64,000 nt of DNA, taken from NCBI GenBank assembly GCA_028285265.1, contig JANQPX010000053.1, forward strand, positions 310,001 to 374,000, in the 5' to 3' direction. Below are positions 8,807 through 17,116 of the stretch, piece after piece (the stretch's first letter is position 1; each line of letters opens with the position of its first letter). A program made the translations under genes and the position numbers. The DNA is from Geminicoccaceae bacterium. GTDB taxonomy: Bacteria; Pseudomonadota; Alphaproteobacteria; Geminicoccales; Geminicoccaceae. Below the pieces are notes generated by a model. The model did not search any database, was not told the DNA's origin, and saw only the letters and a program-made list of their open reading frames with translations.

Positions 8807-10243
8807 TTAAAGCCCGGCTTGGCGGAGCTGTCGGTTGACGCTATCAGCGAGCTGGTCGAGCCCCTCGTCCACCGGTACCTCGTTCGCCACCATCTTTTGC
8901 AGACTAGCTGCCCATTCGGTGGTGAGATTGAAGAATAGGGGCTGGGGCGTGAAGTAGATCTTCGAACCAGGGGCTGACGCCTGATACTGCTCGAGATAGC
9001 CGGGGTAGCTCGCGGCGATCCGCTCTTGAAAATCGGGATCGTCCCAAACTGACTGGCGGACCGGGTTGACGAAGTCCATCTTTTGCGCGCCGAAAAGACC
9101 GTGCTCGGCACCGGATGCCCACTGCATAAAGGTCCAGGCTGCTTCCTTGTTCGCGGAAAATGCACTCATGCCAAGTGACCAGATCCAGACATTGGGCGTT
9201 GGTGCGGCGGCGTCAGGATTGGCGGCAAATGCAGCATAAGCGAGGTTACCCGCTTCAGCGTTGTCGCCGCCGTTCATGAAGTAGCCAAGGATGTCGGCAT
9301 CAAAGATCATGCCAGACGCACCGGCACCCAGGTCCGTGCCGACCTGGTACCAGGTGTAGGTCGACCAATCCTTCGGTCCGCTGTCCTGGATCATTTTGAC
9401 CCAGAGCTTGTGGAACTCCTTGGATCCGTCGCTATTCATCGCTGCATTGAGCTTGCCGCCGTCCATGCTGAAGTCGCTTTCACCATAATTGGCGTAGCCT
9501 GACAGAAAGCCTGGATGGATGGTTGCCCAGCTGCGCGAGCCGCGCACGCCGATGCCGTACATGCCGTCTTTTTCGGCATTGATGCGGGCGGCGGTTTCGA
9601 GCAGCTCTGGCAAGTTTTGCGGTACGCTCAGACCGAGTTCGTCGAACACGGGTTTATTGTAGGCGAGTGAGTTCAACTCAAACCCCCATGGGATGCACCA
9701 TTGCTTGGCGCCTTCGCCGCCCAGCTCTTCGCCAGGAACGCCGGACCAGGAGGTGGAAGCGCGAAGGTTTGGAAGGACATCATCCCAATTGTAGTTGGGG
9801 TTGGTCATTGCCGGATCATTAATGAACTCGTTGAGGTCAACGAGCCAGCCGGCTGGGCCATACTGCCAGGTCTGATAAGCACCAGTCATAAAGGCGTCAT
9901 ACTCGGTCGAGCCTGACGAGAGGGCGGCTGTCACCTTGTCGAAATAGACGTCTTCCGGGAAGACATCGTAGGTGACGTCCATGCCGGTCATCTCTTTGAA
10001 ATTGTCGAGATTGGCGACCATGGCATCGGTGTAGGGATGCTTGTTCAGAAGAAGCTTGATCGCCGTGCCATCATGCTTCTTCCAGTCGAAGTCTGCGGCC
10101 CACGCTTGGCTGACTGAGCGGTTCAGCATATAGCCGAGTGTTGCCGTGCTCGCGCCGAAGGCCGCACCACGCGCAAAAAACTCGCGACGTCCCATGTGGC
10201 CTTTTCTAAAGGCATCAATTGTATCTTGGATCTTCCTCGACAT
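8807..10243 (-). CDS. Tat-exported extracellular solute-binding protein (CUT1 ABC transporter)
   Basis: Periplasmic binding protein family 1, 478 residues, which captures the sugar or polyol for the two permeases downstream. The start ATG at 10243 is chosen because AAGGGAG lies just before it. The N terminus carries a twin-arginine signal: GRREFF followed by an Ala/Gly-rich stretch and an A-W-A cleavage region, so it is exported folded. The body shows the usual mix of Trp/Tyr-rich binding loops, for example WSTYTWYQVG and NVWIWSLGMSAFS. It follows the regulator gene by 69 bases, hence is the first structural gene of the operon, and is followed by a hairpin that may raise its relative abundance. 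Confidence 0.9.
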   Translation of the reverse strand: MSRKIQDTIDAFRKGHMGRREFFARGAAFGASTATLGYMLNRSVSQAWAADFDWKKHDGTAIKLLLNKHPYTDAMVANLDNFKEMTGMDVTYDVFPEDVYFDKVTAALSSGSTEYDAFMTGAYQTWQYGPAGWLVDLNEFINDPAMTNPNYNWDDVLPNLRASTSWSGVPGEELGGEGAKQWCIPWGFELNSLAYNKPVFDELGLSVPQNLPELLETAARINAEKDGMYGIGVRGSRSWATIHPGFLSGYANYGESDFSMDGGKLNAAMNSDGSKEFHKLWVKMIQDSGPKDWSTYTWYQVGTDLGAGASGMIFDADILGYFMNGGDNAEAGNLAYAAFAANPDAAAPTPNVWIWSLGMSAFSANKEAAWTFMQWASGAEHGLFGAQKMDFVNPVRQSVWDDPDFQERIAASYPGYLEQYQASAPGSKIYFTPQPLFFNLTTEWAASLQKMVANEVPVDEGLDQLADSVNRQLRQAGL

Positions 10244-10312
10244 TGTCGTCTCCCTTCGTGATTTCGACGTGGTTTCTGAAGTCAAAATGTTCGAACGCCT
10301 TTTCTGCGTCGT

Positions 10313-11272
10313 CTACTCTCCCGCAAGATGACCAGCTGTGACTTCGTCGGAAATCAACGTGCTGATCACGCCCATTGCTAAGGCGCCTCTAATCGCCTCC
10401 AGCTTGCCCGTTCCGCCGGCAATTGCTGCAACGTGTCTGCCGCGCAGAGTCTCAAGTTTCAGACCGAGGACTCGGTCGTTGTACTCGCAATCGACGAAGT
10501 TGCCGTCGCGATCAAAGAACCGGCCAAGCAGGTCGCCGACAGCGCCTGCAGCGCGAAGCGCGTCGATTTCTGACCGAGTGATCTGGCCGGGCCCAAACGC
10601 ACTGTCTTCATGTTGACACCCGCCAATGCCAACGACGTAGAGGTCGGCACGATCGGCGAGGTTGACAATTTTTTGGACGCTCTTCTGACCCATTAAGACG
10701 TCATGATCGGCGATCGTGTCGGCGACAAAGGGCACTGGCATCAGAAAGCCTTCAGCTCCGGTCTTGCTGGTGAGCTGGTGGATGACATCGTAGGGATTGG
10801 CCGCGGCATGTCGGGTCAGCGACCCTAGGATCGAGACGAAGCGATTGTTCGGTCGCGGGCGACGCAAGAGGGAATCGGCCGCCGCAGACAATGTCCGTCC
10901 CCAGCCCGTGCCAACGGTGCTGGTAGGCTCGCGATCGAGATAACGACTTAAGAATTGAGCACCAGCTGTGCCGAGGGCCGCCACCGTGCCGCTTGGTCCG
11001 GCGGCACTGTCCTCCATTGTCGGCACCAAAATGCAATTCGTCAGCCCGTAACGCTCGATAAGCTGGTTTTCCAGCGCTACCGTGCTGACTAGCTCGTGCT
11101 CAATCGAGACTTTGACAAAGCCCAAGTCTTGGGCAAGCGTGCTCAATCGATGAACCTTGACGCGGGATACGCCCAGCCGTTGGGCAATCTGTTCTTGCGT
11201 GTAGCCGCCAACGTAGGAAAGCCATGCCGCACGCACTGCTAAATCCGTTTCAGCCTCCCGAGCTTGGACCAC
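10313..11272 (-). CDS. SorC-family sugar-binding transcriptional regulator
   Basis: DNA-binding regulator of 319 residues, SorC/DeoR-like (not the classical DeoR of E. coli). An N-terminal helix-turn-helix is seen in YTQEQIAQRLGVSRVKVHRL, followed by a sugar-phosphate-isomerase-like effector domain with the G-T-G-W-G-R-T-L segment, the type seen in SorC, CggR and EryD. The effector is normally a phosphorylated intermediate, which suits a kinase-containing operon. The start is GTG at 11272 with AGGGAG 8 bases before it. It is the first gene of the nine-gene minus-strand operon and faces the divergent kinase-HAD pair across 436 bases that contain the candidate operators. Confidence 0.9.
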   Translation of the reverse strand: MVQAREAETDLAVRAAWLSYVGGYTQEQIAQRLGVSRVKVHRLSTLAQDLGFVKVSIEHELVSTVALENQLIERYGLTNCILVPTMEDSAAGPSGTVAALGTAGAQFLSRYLDREPTSTVGTGWGRTLSAAADSLLRRPRPNNRFVSILGSLTRHAAANPYDVIHQLTSKTGAEGFLMPVPFVADTIADHDVLMGQKSVQKIVNLADRADLYVVGIGGCQHEDSAFGPGQITRSEIDALRAAGAVGDLLGRFFDRDGNFVDCEYNDRVLGLKLETLRGRHVAAIAGGTGKLEAIRGALAMGVISTLISDEVTAGHLAGE

Positions 11273-11288
11273 CTTTGTTGCTCCCTGG

Positions 11289-11334
11289 TGTACAGCAATT
11301 CCTTGTGGGTGAAAATTTGTTCAATTAATGTACA
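11289..11334. promoter_or_regulatory. Candidate SorC operator: spaced inverted repeat with central palindrome
   Basis: The arm TGTACAGCAATT (11289-11300) is nearly the reverse complement of AATTAATGTACA (11323-11334): 10 of 12 bases match, with TGTACA perfect in both. Between them lies an imperfect palindrome, TGAAAATTTGTTCA (11310-11323), whose TGAA/TTCA ends resemble sites of SorC-family repressors such as B. subtilis DeoR. The array starts 17 bases upstream of the regulator's GTG start, where it could control both the regulator operon and the divergent kinase. Confidence 0.5.
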
Positions 11335-11403
11335 TCTACCACGCTAAAAACCTGAAAAGCCTGTGTCAAGATGCTCATCCCCGATGCTAAAAGACGTCAT
11401 GGC

Positions 11404-11655
11404 TCACGAGGGACGACCGACGATTAGGTGAACGGTCTTCGGGTGCTCCACCAGCTCGGCGTCAGACCGATCGAGGCCATCGAACCGTCGTGCAGGCGCG
11501 ACGACGCTGTCCAACGAGGTTAGCACATGGCCCGGTTCCGGTGCGCTGACACCAAGCCTGACCAAATGGTCCATCTGCCAGGGGCGGAATTCACTCCGAC
11601 TCCCAACGTTTGCACTCCCTAATATCGTTGCCTTAGCTTGGCCCCATTCTTCATG
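11404..11655 (-). pseudogene. Possible remnant of an unidentified coding sequence
   Basis: An open frame of 83 codons ends at a TGA (11404-11406). Its composition looks protein-like, with stretches such as EFRPWQMDHLVRLG and ELVEHPKTVHLIVGRP, but it has no plausible start near its left end other than an internal ATG at 11574 giving 56 residues. It sits in the regulator/kinase intergenic region. It may be the C-terminal end of a lost gene. I do not recognise a family, and a chance open frame is possible. Confidence 0.3.
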
Positions 11656-11708
11656 TTAGGCAACCGCTGGGTTGACCCGGTGGGCTCGACCGGTGTACCG
11701 CCGGGACT

Positions 11709-12992
11709 ATGGATGAGCTTTTTCTGGGCATTGATGTCGGCACCAGTGGATGTCGTGCTGTTGCGGTCGATCGACAAGGACAGCACAGAGGTCTGGCGGT
11801 TGTCTCGATGGCAGCGCCAAATCGACAAGGCGCGGCGATCGATCAGGAGCCAGCTATCTGGTGGACCGGAGTCGAAGAGGCGCTTCTAGCCTTGCTTGAC
11901 CAGTGCGATCGGCAGGCTGTGAAAGCGATCGCCGTCGATGGGACGTCGGGAACGCTCCTGCTTACGGACGCGCGCGGAGCACCCCTTGGTCCCGGCCTGA
12001 TGTACAACGACGCGCGATCTGTTGATGAGGCTGCGCGCATCAATGCGGTGGCACCGCCAGACAGCGGAGCTCTCGGAACGACCTCGGCGCTTGCGAAACT
12101 GCTCCATCTTCAAGAACAAGGCCAAACCAAAGCTGCCGCTCATGCGCTCCATCAAGCCGACTGGATCGCTGCACAACTATCCGGCCGTTTCGGTCGGTCC
12201 GATCAAAATAATGCGCTCAAGCTTGGCTACGACGTCGTCGAGCAATGTTGGCCATCCTGGATCGGAAGGCTCGGTCTGCAGACTCGTCTCTTCCCGAAGG
12301 TCGGCGTGCCTGGAACCCCGATCGGTTCGATCTCGGCGGCGCGGGCGCGAGCCTTCGGTCTATCATCAGATGTCCTTATCGTTTCCGGTACGACAGACGG
12401 CGTTGCTGCCTTTCTCGCGACTGGTGCAGCCCGGCCCGGGGACGCTGTGACCTCGCTCGGTTCAACTTTGGTGGTAAAGCAGCTGACGAGTAAGCCTCTC
12501 TTCGATGCAAGCTCGGGTATCTACAGCCATCGCCTCGGACATCTGTGGCTTCCGGGCGGCGCATCCAACAGCGGTGGTGCCGCTCTTTCGCAGTTCTTTG
12601 ATGTCGAGACAATGGCACGCCTCACGCCAGGGCTTCGGCCTGAACAGCCGACCGGCCTCGATTTCTACCCGTTGCCTGGAGTTGGGGAACGGTTCCCTAT
12701 TAATGATCCTGAAAAGCCATCAATGACGTCGCCTAGGCCTCAGGATGATACTGTTTTTCTCCAGGCCTTGCTGGAGGGTATCGCCTCTATCGAGAAGCTT
12801 GCCTATCAACGCCTGCAGAAACTTGGGGCGCCGAGCCTTCGGAGCGTTCGCACGGTTGGCGGCGGTGCGGTTAACACAGCATGGACGGCGATCCGTCATG
12901 CGTATCTCGGCGTTCCCTTGCTCGATGCCGACAACACCGAAGCGGCGTTTGGCGCCGCACGTCTTGCTAAAAAAGGATATGACTACGCATGA
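11709..12992 (+). CDS. Short FGGY-family kinase, D-ribulose kinase (SePSK/XK-1) type
   Basis: FGGY kinase of 427 residues, about 90 shorter than the usual 500-520. The N-terminal loop GIDVGTSGCRAVAVD, the segment AVDGTSGTLLLTD and the second-domain SGTTDGVAAFLATGA resemble the short cyanobacterial and plant kinases (SePSK, XK-1) known to phosphorylate D-ribulose. The assignment is by memory of that pattern, not by alignment. It is divergent from the SorC operon and its last four bases overlap the HAD gene (ATGA). Together with the long FGGY kinase of the opposite operon, the locus has two kinases for possibly two related ketoses. The ribosome site before the ATG is weak. Confidence 0.82.
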   Translation: MDELFLGIDVGTSGCRAVAVDRQGQHRGLAVVSMAAPNRQGAAIDQEPAIWWTGVEEALLALLDQCDRQAVKAIAVDGTSGTLLLTDARGAPLGPGLMYNDARSVDEAARINAVAPPDSGALGTTSALAKLLHLQEQGQTKAAAHALHQADWIAAQLSGRFGRSDQNNALKLGYDVVEQCWPSWIGRLGLQTRLFPKVGVPGTPIGSISAARARAFGLSSDVLIVSGTTDGVAAFLATGAARPGDAVTSLGSTLVVKQLTSKPLFDASSGIYSHRLGHLWLPGGASNSGGAALSQFFDVETMARLTPGLRPEQPTGLDFYPLPGVGERFPINDPEKPSMTSPRPQDDTVFLQALLEGIASIEKLAYQRLQKLGAPSLRSVRTVGGGAVNTAWTAIRHAYLGVPLLDADNTEAAFGAARLAKKGYDYA

Positions 12993-13864
12993 GCGTGACC
13001 ACATTTGCTGACGGCCTGAGCGAGATCGCCGAGCGTTATCAAGGTTTCATTATCGATCAGTGGGGCGTTCTGCACGACGGTGGAGAACCTTATCCCGGTG
13101 CCCTGGAATGCCTTCGGTCCCTTCGGGCGATGGGCGTGCGCATCGTTCTCCTGAGCAACTCGGGAAAACGGGCGGCTTTCAATCAAAAGCGCCTTGCTGC
13201 GATGGGCTATGATGACAGTCTCTACGACGCTGTCGTCACATCGGGCGAAGCTTGTTGGCAGGCAATGCGAGATAAAACGGAGCCGGGTTTCGTCGACTTA
13301 GGAGACAAGTGTTATCTTTGGGCACGAGGGGGCGATCTAAGCCATGTCGATGGCTTGGACATGCAAGCGGTAGACAACGCGGCCGACGCAGACTTTCTGT
13401 TTCTGGCAGGTGTGCCGGATTACGCCGAAATCGATACTTATCTACCGGTCCTCGAGGTGAGTGCCAAACGCGGGCTGCCATTGATTTGCGCCAACCCCGA
13501 CATCATCGCTATCTACCCGAATGGTGGGCGCGGGATGGCTCCTGGCGGCGTTGCCAAGCGCTACGAGGAGATGGGGGGAAAGGCCATCTATGTCGGGAAG
13601 CCCCATCGTCCCGTTTATGAGCTCTGCCTGCGGAAACTTGACGGTATCGCTAAGAGTGCCATCCTCGGCATCGGTGATTCCATGCAGCATGACATTGCCG
13701 GTGGCAACAGCATCGGTATCGACACGACGCTTCTAACCCATGGCGTCCTTCGTGATGCCTTTGCCAAAGCCGACGAGGAAGCTGGTCGTCAAGCGGTGAT
13801 CGATCGTCTGGAGACCGAATATCGGGCGCGCCCACGCTGGGTCTTGCCGAGCTTTATCTGGTAG
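12989..13864 (+). CDS. HAD-superfamily class IIA hydrolase (TIGR01459-like)
   Basis: Phosphatase-like HAD enzyme of 291 residues, class IIA cap type (NagD-like). Motif I reads IIDQWGVLHDG: the first Asp is present and the second position is Trp, as I recall is typical for the TIGR01459 subfamily. Motif II is LLSNSGKR, and the C-terminal motif ILGIGDSMQHDIAGG supplies the metal-binding acidic residues. The K-P-H-R-P segment near residue 206 precedes it. Overlap with the kinase gene suggests joint action, perhaps dephosphorylating a sugar phosphate or a side product, to keep phosphorylated intermediates in check. Substrate is not known. Confidence 0.87.
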   Translation: MSVTTFADGLSEIAERYQGFIIDQWGVLHDGGEPYPGALECLRSLRAMGVRIVLLSNSGKRAAFNQKRLAAMGYDDSLYDAVVTSGEACWQAMRDKTEPGFVDLGDKCYLWARGGDLSHVDGLDMQAVDNAADADFLFLAGVPDYAEIDTYLPVLEVSAKRGLPLICANPDIIAIYPNGGRGMAPGGVAKRYEEMGGKAIYVGKPHRPVYELCLRKLDGIAKSAILGIGDSMQHDIAGGNSIGIDTTLLTHGVLRDAFAKADEEAGRQAVIDRLETEYRARPRWVLPSFIW

Positions 13865-13903
13865 AATGCGCCGAGCGACATCGTTTGGGGCTTGAGGTGA
13901 ACT

Positions 13904-14701
13904 ATGTCCGAGGGTGTAAAGCGCCGTCTGACGACGGTCCTGTGTGCGGATGTCAGCAGCTACACGCGGCTGATGGAGCAAGATGAGGCCGGCACATTTG
14001 AACGCCTACGGACAAGCCGTGAGAGAATGGCCTCGCTGATTGCGCGCCATGATGGCCGTGTCATCAATACTTGGGGCGATGCGCTGATCGCCGAATTCGA
14101 CAGCGTCATTGAAGCTGTGAATTGTGCCGTCGAAATCCAGCGAGAGCTTGCTTCGCGCAATCTAGATATACCCGACGACGAGCAGATGTGGTTTCGGATT
14201 GGGATCAATCTTGGCGATGTCATGGTGGAAAATCAGGACATTTACGGCGAGGGTGTCAACATCGCAGCCCGCCTTCAGCAGATTGCTGAACCTGGCGGTA
14301 TCATGATTTCCAGGCCTGTTTACGATCAGGTCAAAAGCAAGCTGTCTATCGGTTTCGACTTTCTGGGCGATCAGACCGTCAAGAATGTTTCGGAACCGGT
14401 CCCAAGCTATCGTATTCTGATTGAGGGTGCTCCGCCGGAAGCGGTTCAATCGTCAATGCCACAAAACCGAGAGGTAACCTCTGCCGGTGACAAGGAGCCA
14501 TTGCTTGCCCCTGGCCTATGGCGACGGTTCAGGCGACTGCCAGCCCTGATCAAGATCGCGATGATTTTGATCGGGTTCTTTTTTGCACTCAACGTTGCTT
14601 CAGGGCTCTGGCCAATCTGGTTTCATTGGCCATCGATCCCGATGCTTGCGATCCTTTTGCTCTATTTCAGCCTACGGAGTCCGAGGGACAAGGCTCGTTG
14701 A
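13904..14701 (+). CDS. Class III adenylate/guanylate cyclase with C-terminal membrane segments
   Basis: Makes a cyclic nucleotide, probably cAMP. The catalytic domain fills residues 8-175: metal-binding Asp16 in LCADVSSYTRL, Asp59 in NTWGDALIAEF, and the transition-state pair Asn119/Arg123 in GEGVNIAARLQQ, so it looks active. After a linker come two hydrophobic helices, about 215-233 and 236-256, and a basic end (RSPRDKAR). The usual alphaproteobacterial form has the domain in front of TPR repeats or behind membrane helices, so a membrane tail after the cyclase is less common. It lies 39 bases after the HAD gene and could be co-transcribed with the kinase-HAD unit, but has no obvious pathway link. 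Confidence 0.88.
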   Translation: MSEGVKRRLTTVLCADVSSYTRLMEQDEAGTFERLRTSRERMASLIARHDGRVINTWGDALIAEFDSVIEAVNCAVEIQRELASRNLDIPDDEQMWFRIGINLGDVMVENQDIYGEGVNIAARLQQIAEPGGIMISRPVYDQVKSKLSIGFDFLGDQTVKNVSEPVPSYRILIEGAPPEAVQSSMPQNREVTSAGDKEPLLAPGLWRRFRRLPALIKIAMILIGFFFALNVASGLWPIWFHWPSIPMLAILLLYFSLRSPRDKAR

Positions 14702-14731
14702 TCTTTGCCCTGTCCCCCAAAATCCATCGAA

Positions 14732-14746
14732 GCACTCGGTTAGTGC
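14732..14746. terminator. Weak bidirectional stem-loop between convergent genes
   Basis: GCACT (14732-14736) pairs with AGTGC (14742-14746) around a five-base loop, followed by a T-rich stretch. It lies in the 55 bases between the cyclase and aminotransferase stop codons, where a shared terminator is expected. The stem is short. Confidence 0.3.
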
Positions 14747-14756
14747 GTCGTGTTTC

Positions 14757-15959
14757 TTAGCTCAGATTTTCGCAGGCGCGGATGATGCGCGTGCACGCAT
14801 CTTCCAAGAGTTCTGTCGAGGTCGCATAAGAGATACGAAAATGTGGGTCCATACCGAAGGCCGTACCGTGGACGCAAGCCACGCCTTCGCCTTCGAGAAG
14901 ATAGCGGCTGAAATCCTCGCTGTTACTAATGGTCAACCCATCAGGCGTCTTCTTGCCAATGGCACCAGCACAGCTGGGATAAACGTAGAAAGCTCCCTCC
15001 GGCGTATGACAGCGAAGTCCAGGCGCACGGTTTAGCATTTCAGCGACCATGTCCCGTCTAGCTTTGAACGTGGCAGCTCGTTCGGCCATGAAGTCGATCG
15101 GTCCATTTAGGGCAGCGACCGATGCCGCCTGGCTGATTGAGCACGGATTGGAGGTGCTTTGAGATTGCACCTTGGCCATTCCTTTGATGAGGGCGGCAGG
15201 ACCGCCGGCAAAGCCAATTCGCCAGCCGGTCATGGCATAGGCTTTGGCGACGCCGTTCATGGTGAGGCACCGATCCTTCAAACCTGGTTCGACGGCCGCG
15301 ATCGTATTGAATTCGAAGCCGTCGTAGACGAGGTGCTCGTAAATGTCGTCGGTGATGACCCAGACATGTGGATGGCGCATCAACACGTCCGCGATGGCGC
15401 GAAGCTCGTCGCGAGCGAGCGCGGCCCCGCTGGGGTTGCTTGGCGAATTCAGAATGAGCCACTTGGTTCGGTCGCTGATCGCGGCTTCGAGGTCTTCTGC
15501 TCGAAGCTTAAAACCGGTGTTCTCCGGGCAGGTCACGAAGACCGGCGTGCCGCCCGCAAGCAACGTCATGTCGGGGTAGGAGACCCAATAGGGGGCTGGG
15601 ATGATCACTTCATCGCCCGGGTTGAGGGTCGCCATCAGCGCGTTATAGATGACTTGTTTGCCACCGCAGGCGACGGTGATCTCTTCGGGGCGATAGTCGA
15701 GGCCATTCTCACGTTTGAACTTATCGACGACGGCCGCCTTAAGCGCAGGCGTTCCATCGACCGCCGTGTATTTCGTGTCCCCTGCCTTGATCGCCTCGAT
15801 CGCAGCGGCCTTGACATGTTCTGGCGTGTCGAAGTCCGGTTCACCGGCGCCGAGACCGATGACATCGCGGCCAGCGGCCTTTAGCTCACGCGCAAGATTG
15901 GTGACAGCGATAGTTGGAGATGGCTTGATTGCCGATAGACGTTCGGCCAAGACGGACAT
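14757..15959 (-). CDS. aspC: PLP-dependent aspartate aminotransferase (class I)
   Basis: Aminotransferase of 400 residues that moves amino groups between aspartate (or aromatic/other amino acids) and 2-oxoglutarate. The start ATG at 15959 begins the typical SVLAERLSAIKPSPT sequence; the open frame continues upstream without homology. PLP-binding features are the SNPSGAAL segment, the DDIYEHLVYDG segment, the lysine in MNGVAKAYAMTGWRIGFAGG that binds PLP, and the carboxylate-binding Arg in FRISYATS near the C terminus. It belongs to the subgroup Ig enzymes of alphaproteobacteria and thermophiles. It is monocistronic and convergent with the cyclase gene. Confidence 0.93.
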   Translation of the reverse strand: MSVLAERLSAIKPSPTIAVTNLARELKAAGRDVIGLGAGEPDFDTPEHVKAAAIEAIKAGDTKYTAVDGTPALKAAVVDKFKRENGLDYRPEEITVACGGKQVIYNALMATLNPGDEVIIPAPYWVSYPDMTLLAGGTPVFVTCPENTGFKLRAEDLEAAISDRTKWLILNSPSNPSGAALARDELRAIADVLMRHPHVWVITDDIYEHLVYDGFEFNTIAAVEPGLKDRCLTMNGVAKAYAMTGWRIGFAGGPAALIKGMAKVQSQSTSNPCSISQAASVAALNGPIDFMAERAATFKARRDMVAEMLNRAPGLRCHTPEGAFYVYPSCAGAIGKKTPDGLTISNSEDFSRYLLEGEGVACVHGTAFGMDPHFRISYATSTELLEDACTRIIRACENLS

Positions 15960-16274
15960 GGCTATTCGGGCTCCCGAAGCATTTGAGGAAAAACGGGCTG
16001 ACCTTAGGATCATGGAAGCGCAGGTGCAATTGCAAAGAGTAGCGCTTTCGGGATTTGATTGATTGAGCATCCGGGCCGACTGGCGTGACGGCCTATCCAG
16101 TTTTCCCGCTATCAGACAAGTGATCAGCGTCGTTGACCCATTTTCTCCTGGATCCAAACGGTCATGTACGCTTGATGCGAGGCCCGCCCCTAGGAGGCAA
16201 TGGGGCTCAATACGAGACTATAGTTCGATCGAATCTGGGGCTTTGGGGCAGCGAAAGATTGAGGTCGACTGCCG
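15960..16274. other. Intergenic region upstream of the aminotransferase
   Basis: About 315 bases between the lytic transglycosylase end and the aminotransferase start. It must hold the aminotransferase promoter, but I see no clear -35/-10 pair. GGGAG (RC) about 11 bases before the start may be its ribosome site. No repeats or small genes are evident. Confidence 0.4.
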
Positions 16275-17027
16275 CTAACCGCCACGCAGCAGGGCGCCCC
16301 CGCGGAAAACGGGGATGGCATCTGGTTTCCAGAGCGGTCTGGCGCGGGGGTGCACCAAAGAGCGCTTAAGAGGCGCTTTAAAACGTCTTGGACTTTCAGC
16401 CGTCAGGCCATCGCTGGTGGGCGTTGTCTTGCCACCACGCAGGACCTGGTGCGATTGCAAGTTTCGCCAGAAGCGATAGACCTTGGTGCGATAGGCGTTG
16501 CCACGTTCCCGATTCTGAGAATGATAAAAGGCCGTGGCCTTGCCCCAGGATCGTGTTTTCAGCCTAAGTTCCTTGAGGAACTGGGTGCCATAGGCGACGT
16601 TGGAGTCAGGATCGAAGGCTTCTTCCAGGCTGGCGAATGCGTCGGGATGATAATGCAGATTGATCTGCATGCAGCCAACGTCGATGTTGGTGCGACCGGC
16701 GGCTTTGAGCTCACGGACTTTGGCGATCGCCGCATCTTTGGTCGGCAGATAGAAGCTGTCATGACCCGACGTTACCGTCCAAGGCCAGGGTAGGGTTGAC
16801 TGATCTTCTGAGAGCCATCGGCCGGATTCGGCGAGGGCGACCGCTTGGACGAGACCCCTTGGGATCCGATTCGCTTGTTCTTGGGCGGCGGCGTGAACCG
16901 TACAAATCTTGCGCGTCGAGCCAAAGGCCGGCATGGCCACGACAAGGCAAAGGGTCGCCATGAGCAAGGGCCAAGCCCCAAGGGCCATGCAATAGGGGAT
17001 CCAGTGGCGGCGGGTCGGCAGCGGCAT
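16275..17027 (-). CDS. Lytic transglycosylase, SLT domain (VirB1-like)
   Basis: Periplasmic peptidoglycan-cleaving enzyme of about 250 residues. An N-terminal basic stretch and hydrophobic segment (ALGAWPLLMATLCLVVAMPAFG) form a signal peptide. The SLT domain follows: the catalytic Glu in QAVALAESGRW, the DVGCMQINLHYH segment, the AFDPDSNVAYGTQFLKEL segment and the Y-H-S-Q-N motif are all characteristic. The tail of about 60 residues is Pro/Arg-rich. I use the ATG at 17027; three tandem ATG codons at 17045-17051 are alternatives that add 6-8 residues. No secretion-system genes are nearby, so it is probably a general or flagellar-type wall enzyme rather than a type IV component. Confidence 0.87.
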   Translation of the reverse strand: MPLPTRRHWIPYCMALGAWPLLMATLCLVVAMPAFGSTRKICTVHAAAQEQANRIPRGLVQAVALAESGRWLSEDQSTLPWPWTVTSGHDSFYLPTKDAAIAKVRELKAAGRTNIDVGCMQINLHYHPDAFASLEEAFDPDSNVAYGTQFLKELRLKTRSWGKATAFYHSQNRERGNAYRTKVYRFWRNLQSHQVLRGGKTTPTSDGLTAESPRRFKAPLKRSLVHPRARPLWKPDAIPVFRGGALLRGG

Positions 17028-17116
17028 GGACCCACCATCGGCCATCATCATAAAGATCGGGTTAATGTCGGACCGAGCGACGGCGCGTTGTCGTCGGGTT
17101 GGAGAGACCGGCGTGG

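Noticed and set aside
15159..15884. 241-codon plus-strand frame
   Set aside because: Antisense to the aminotransferase, no domain.
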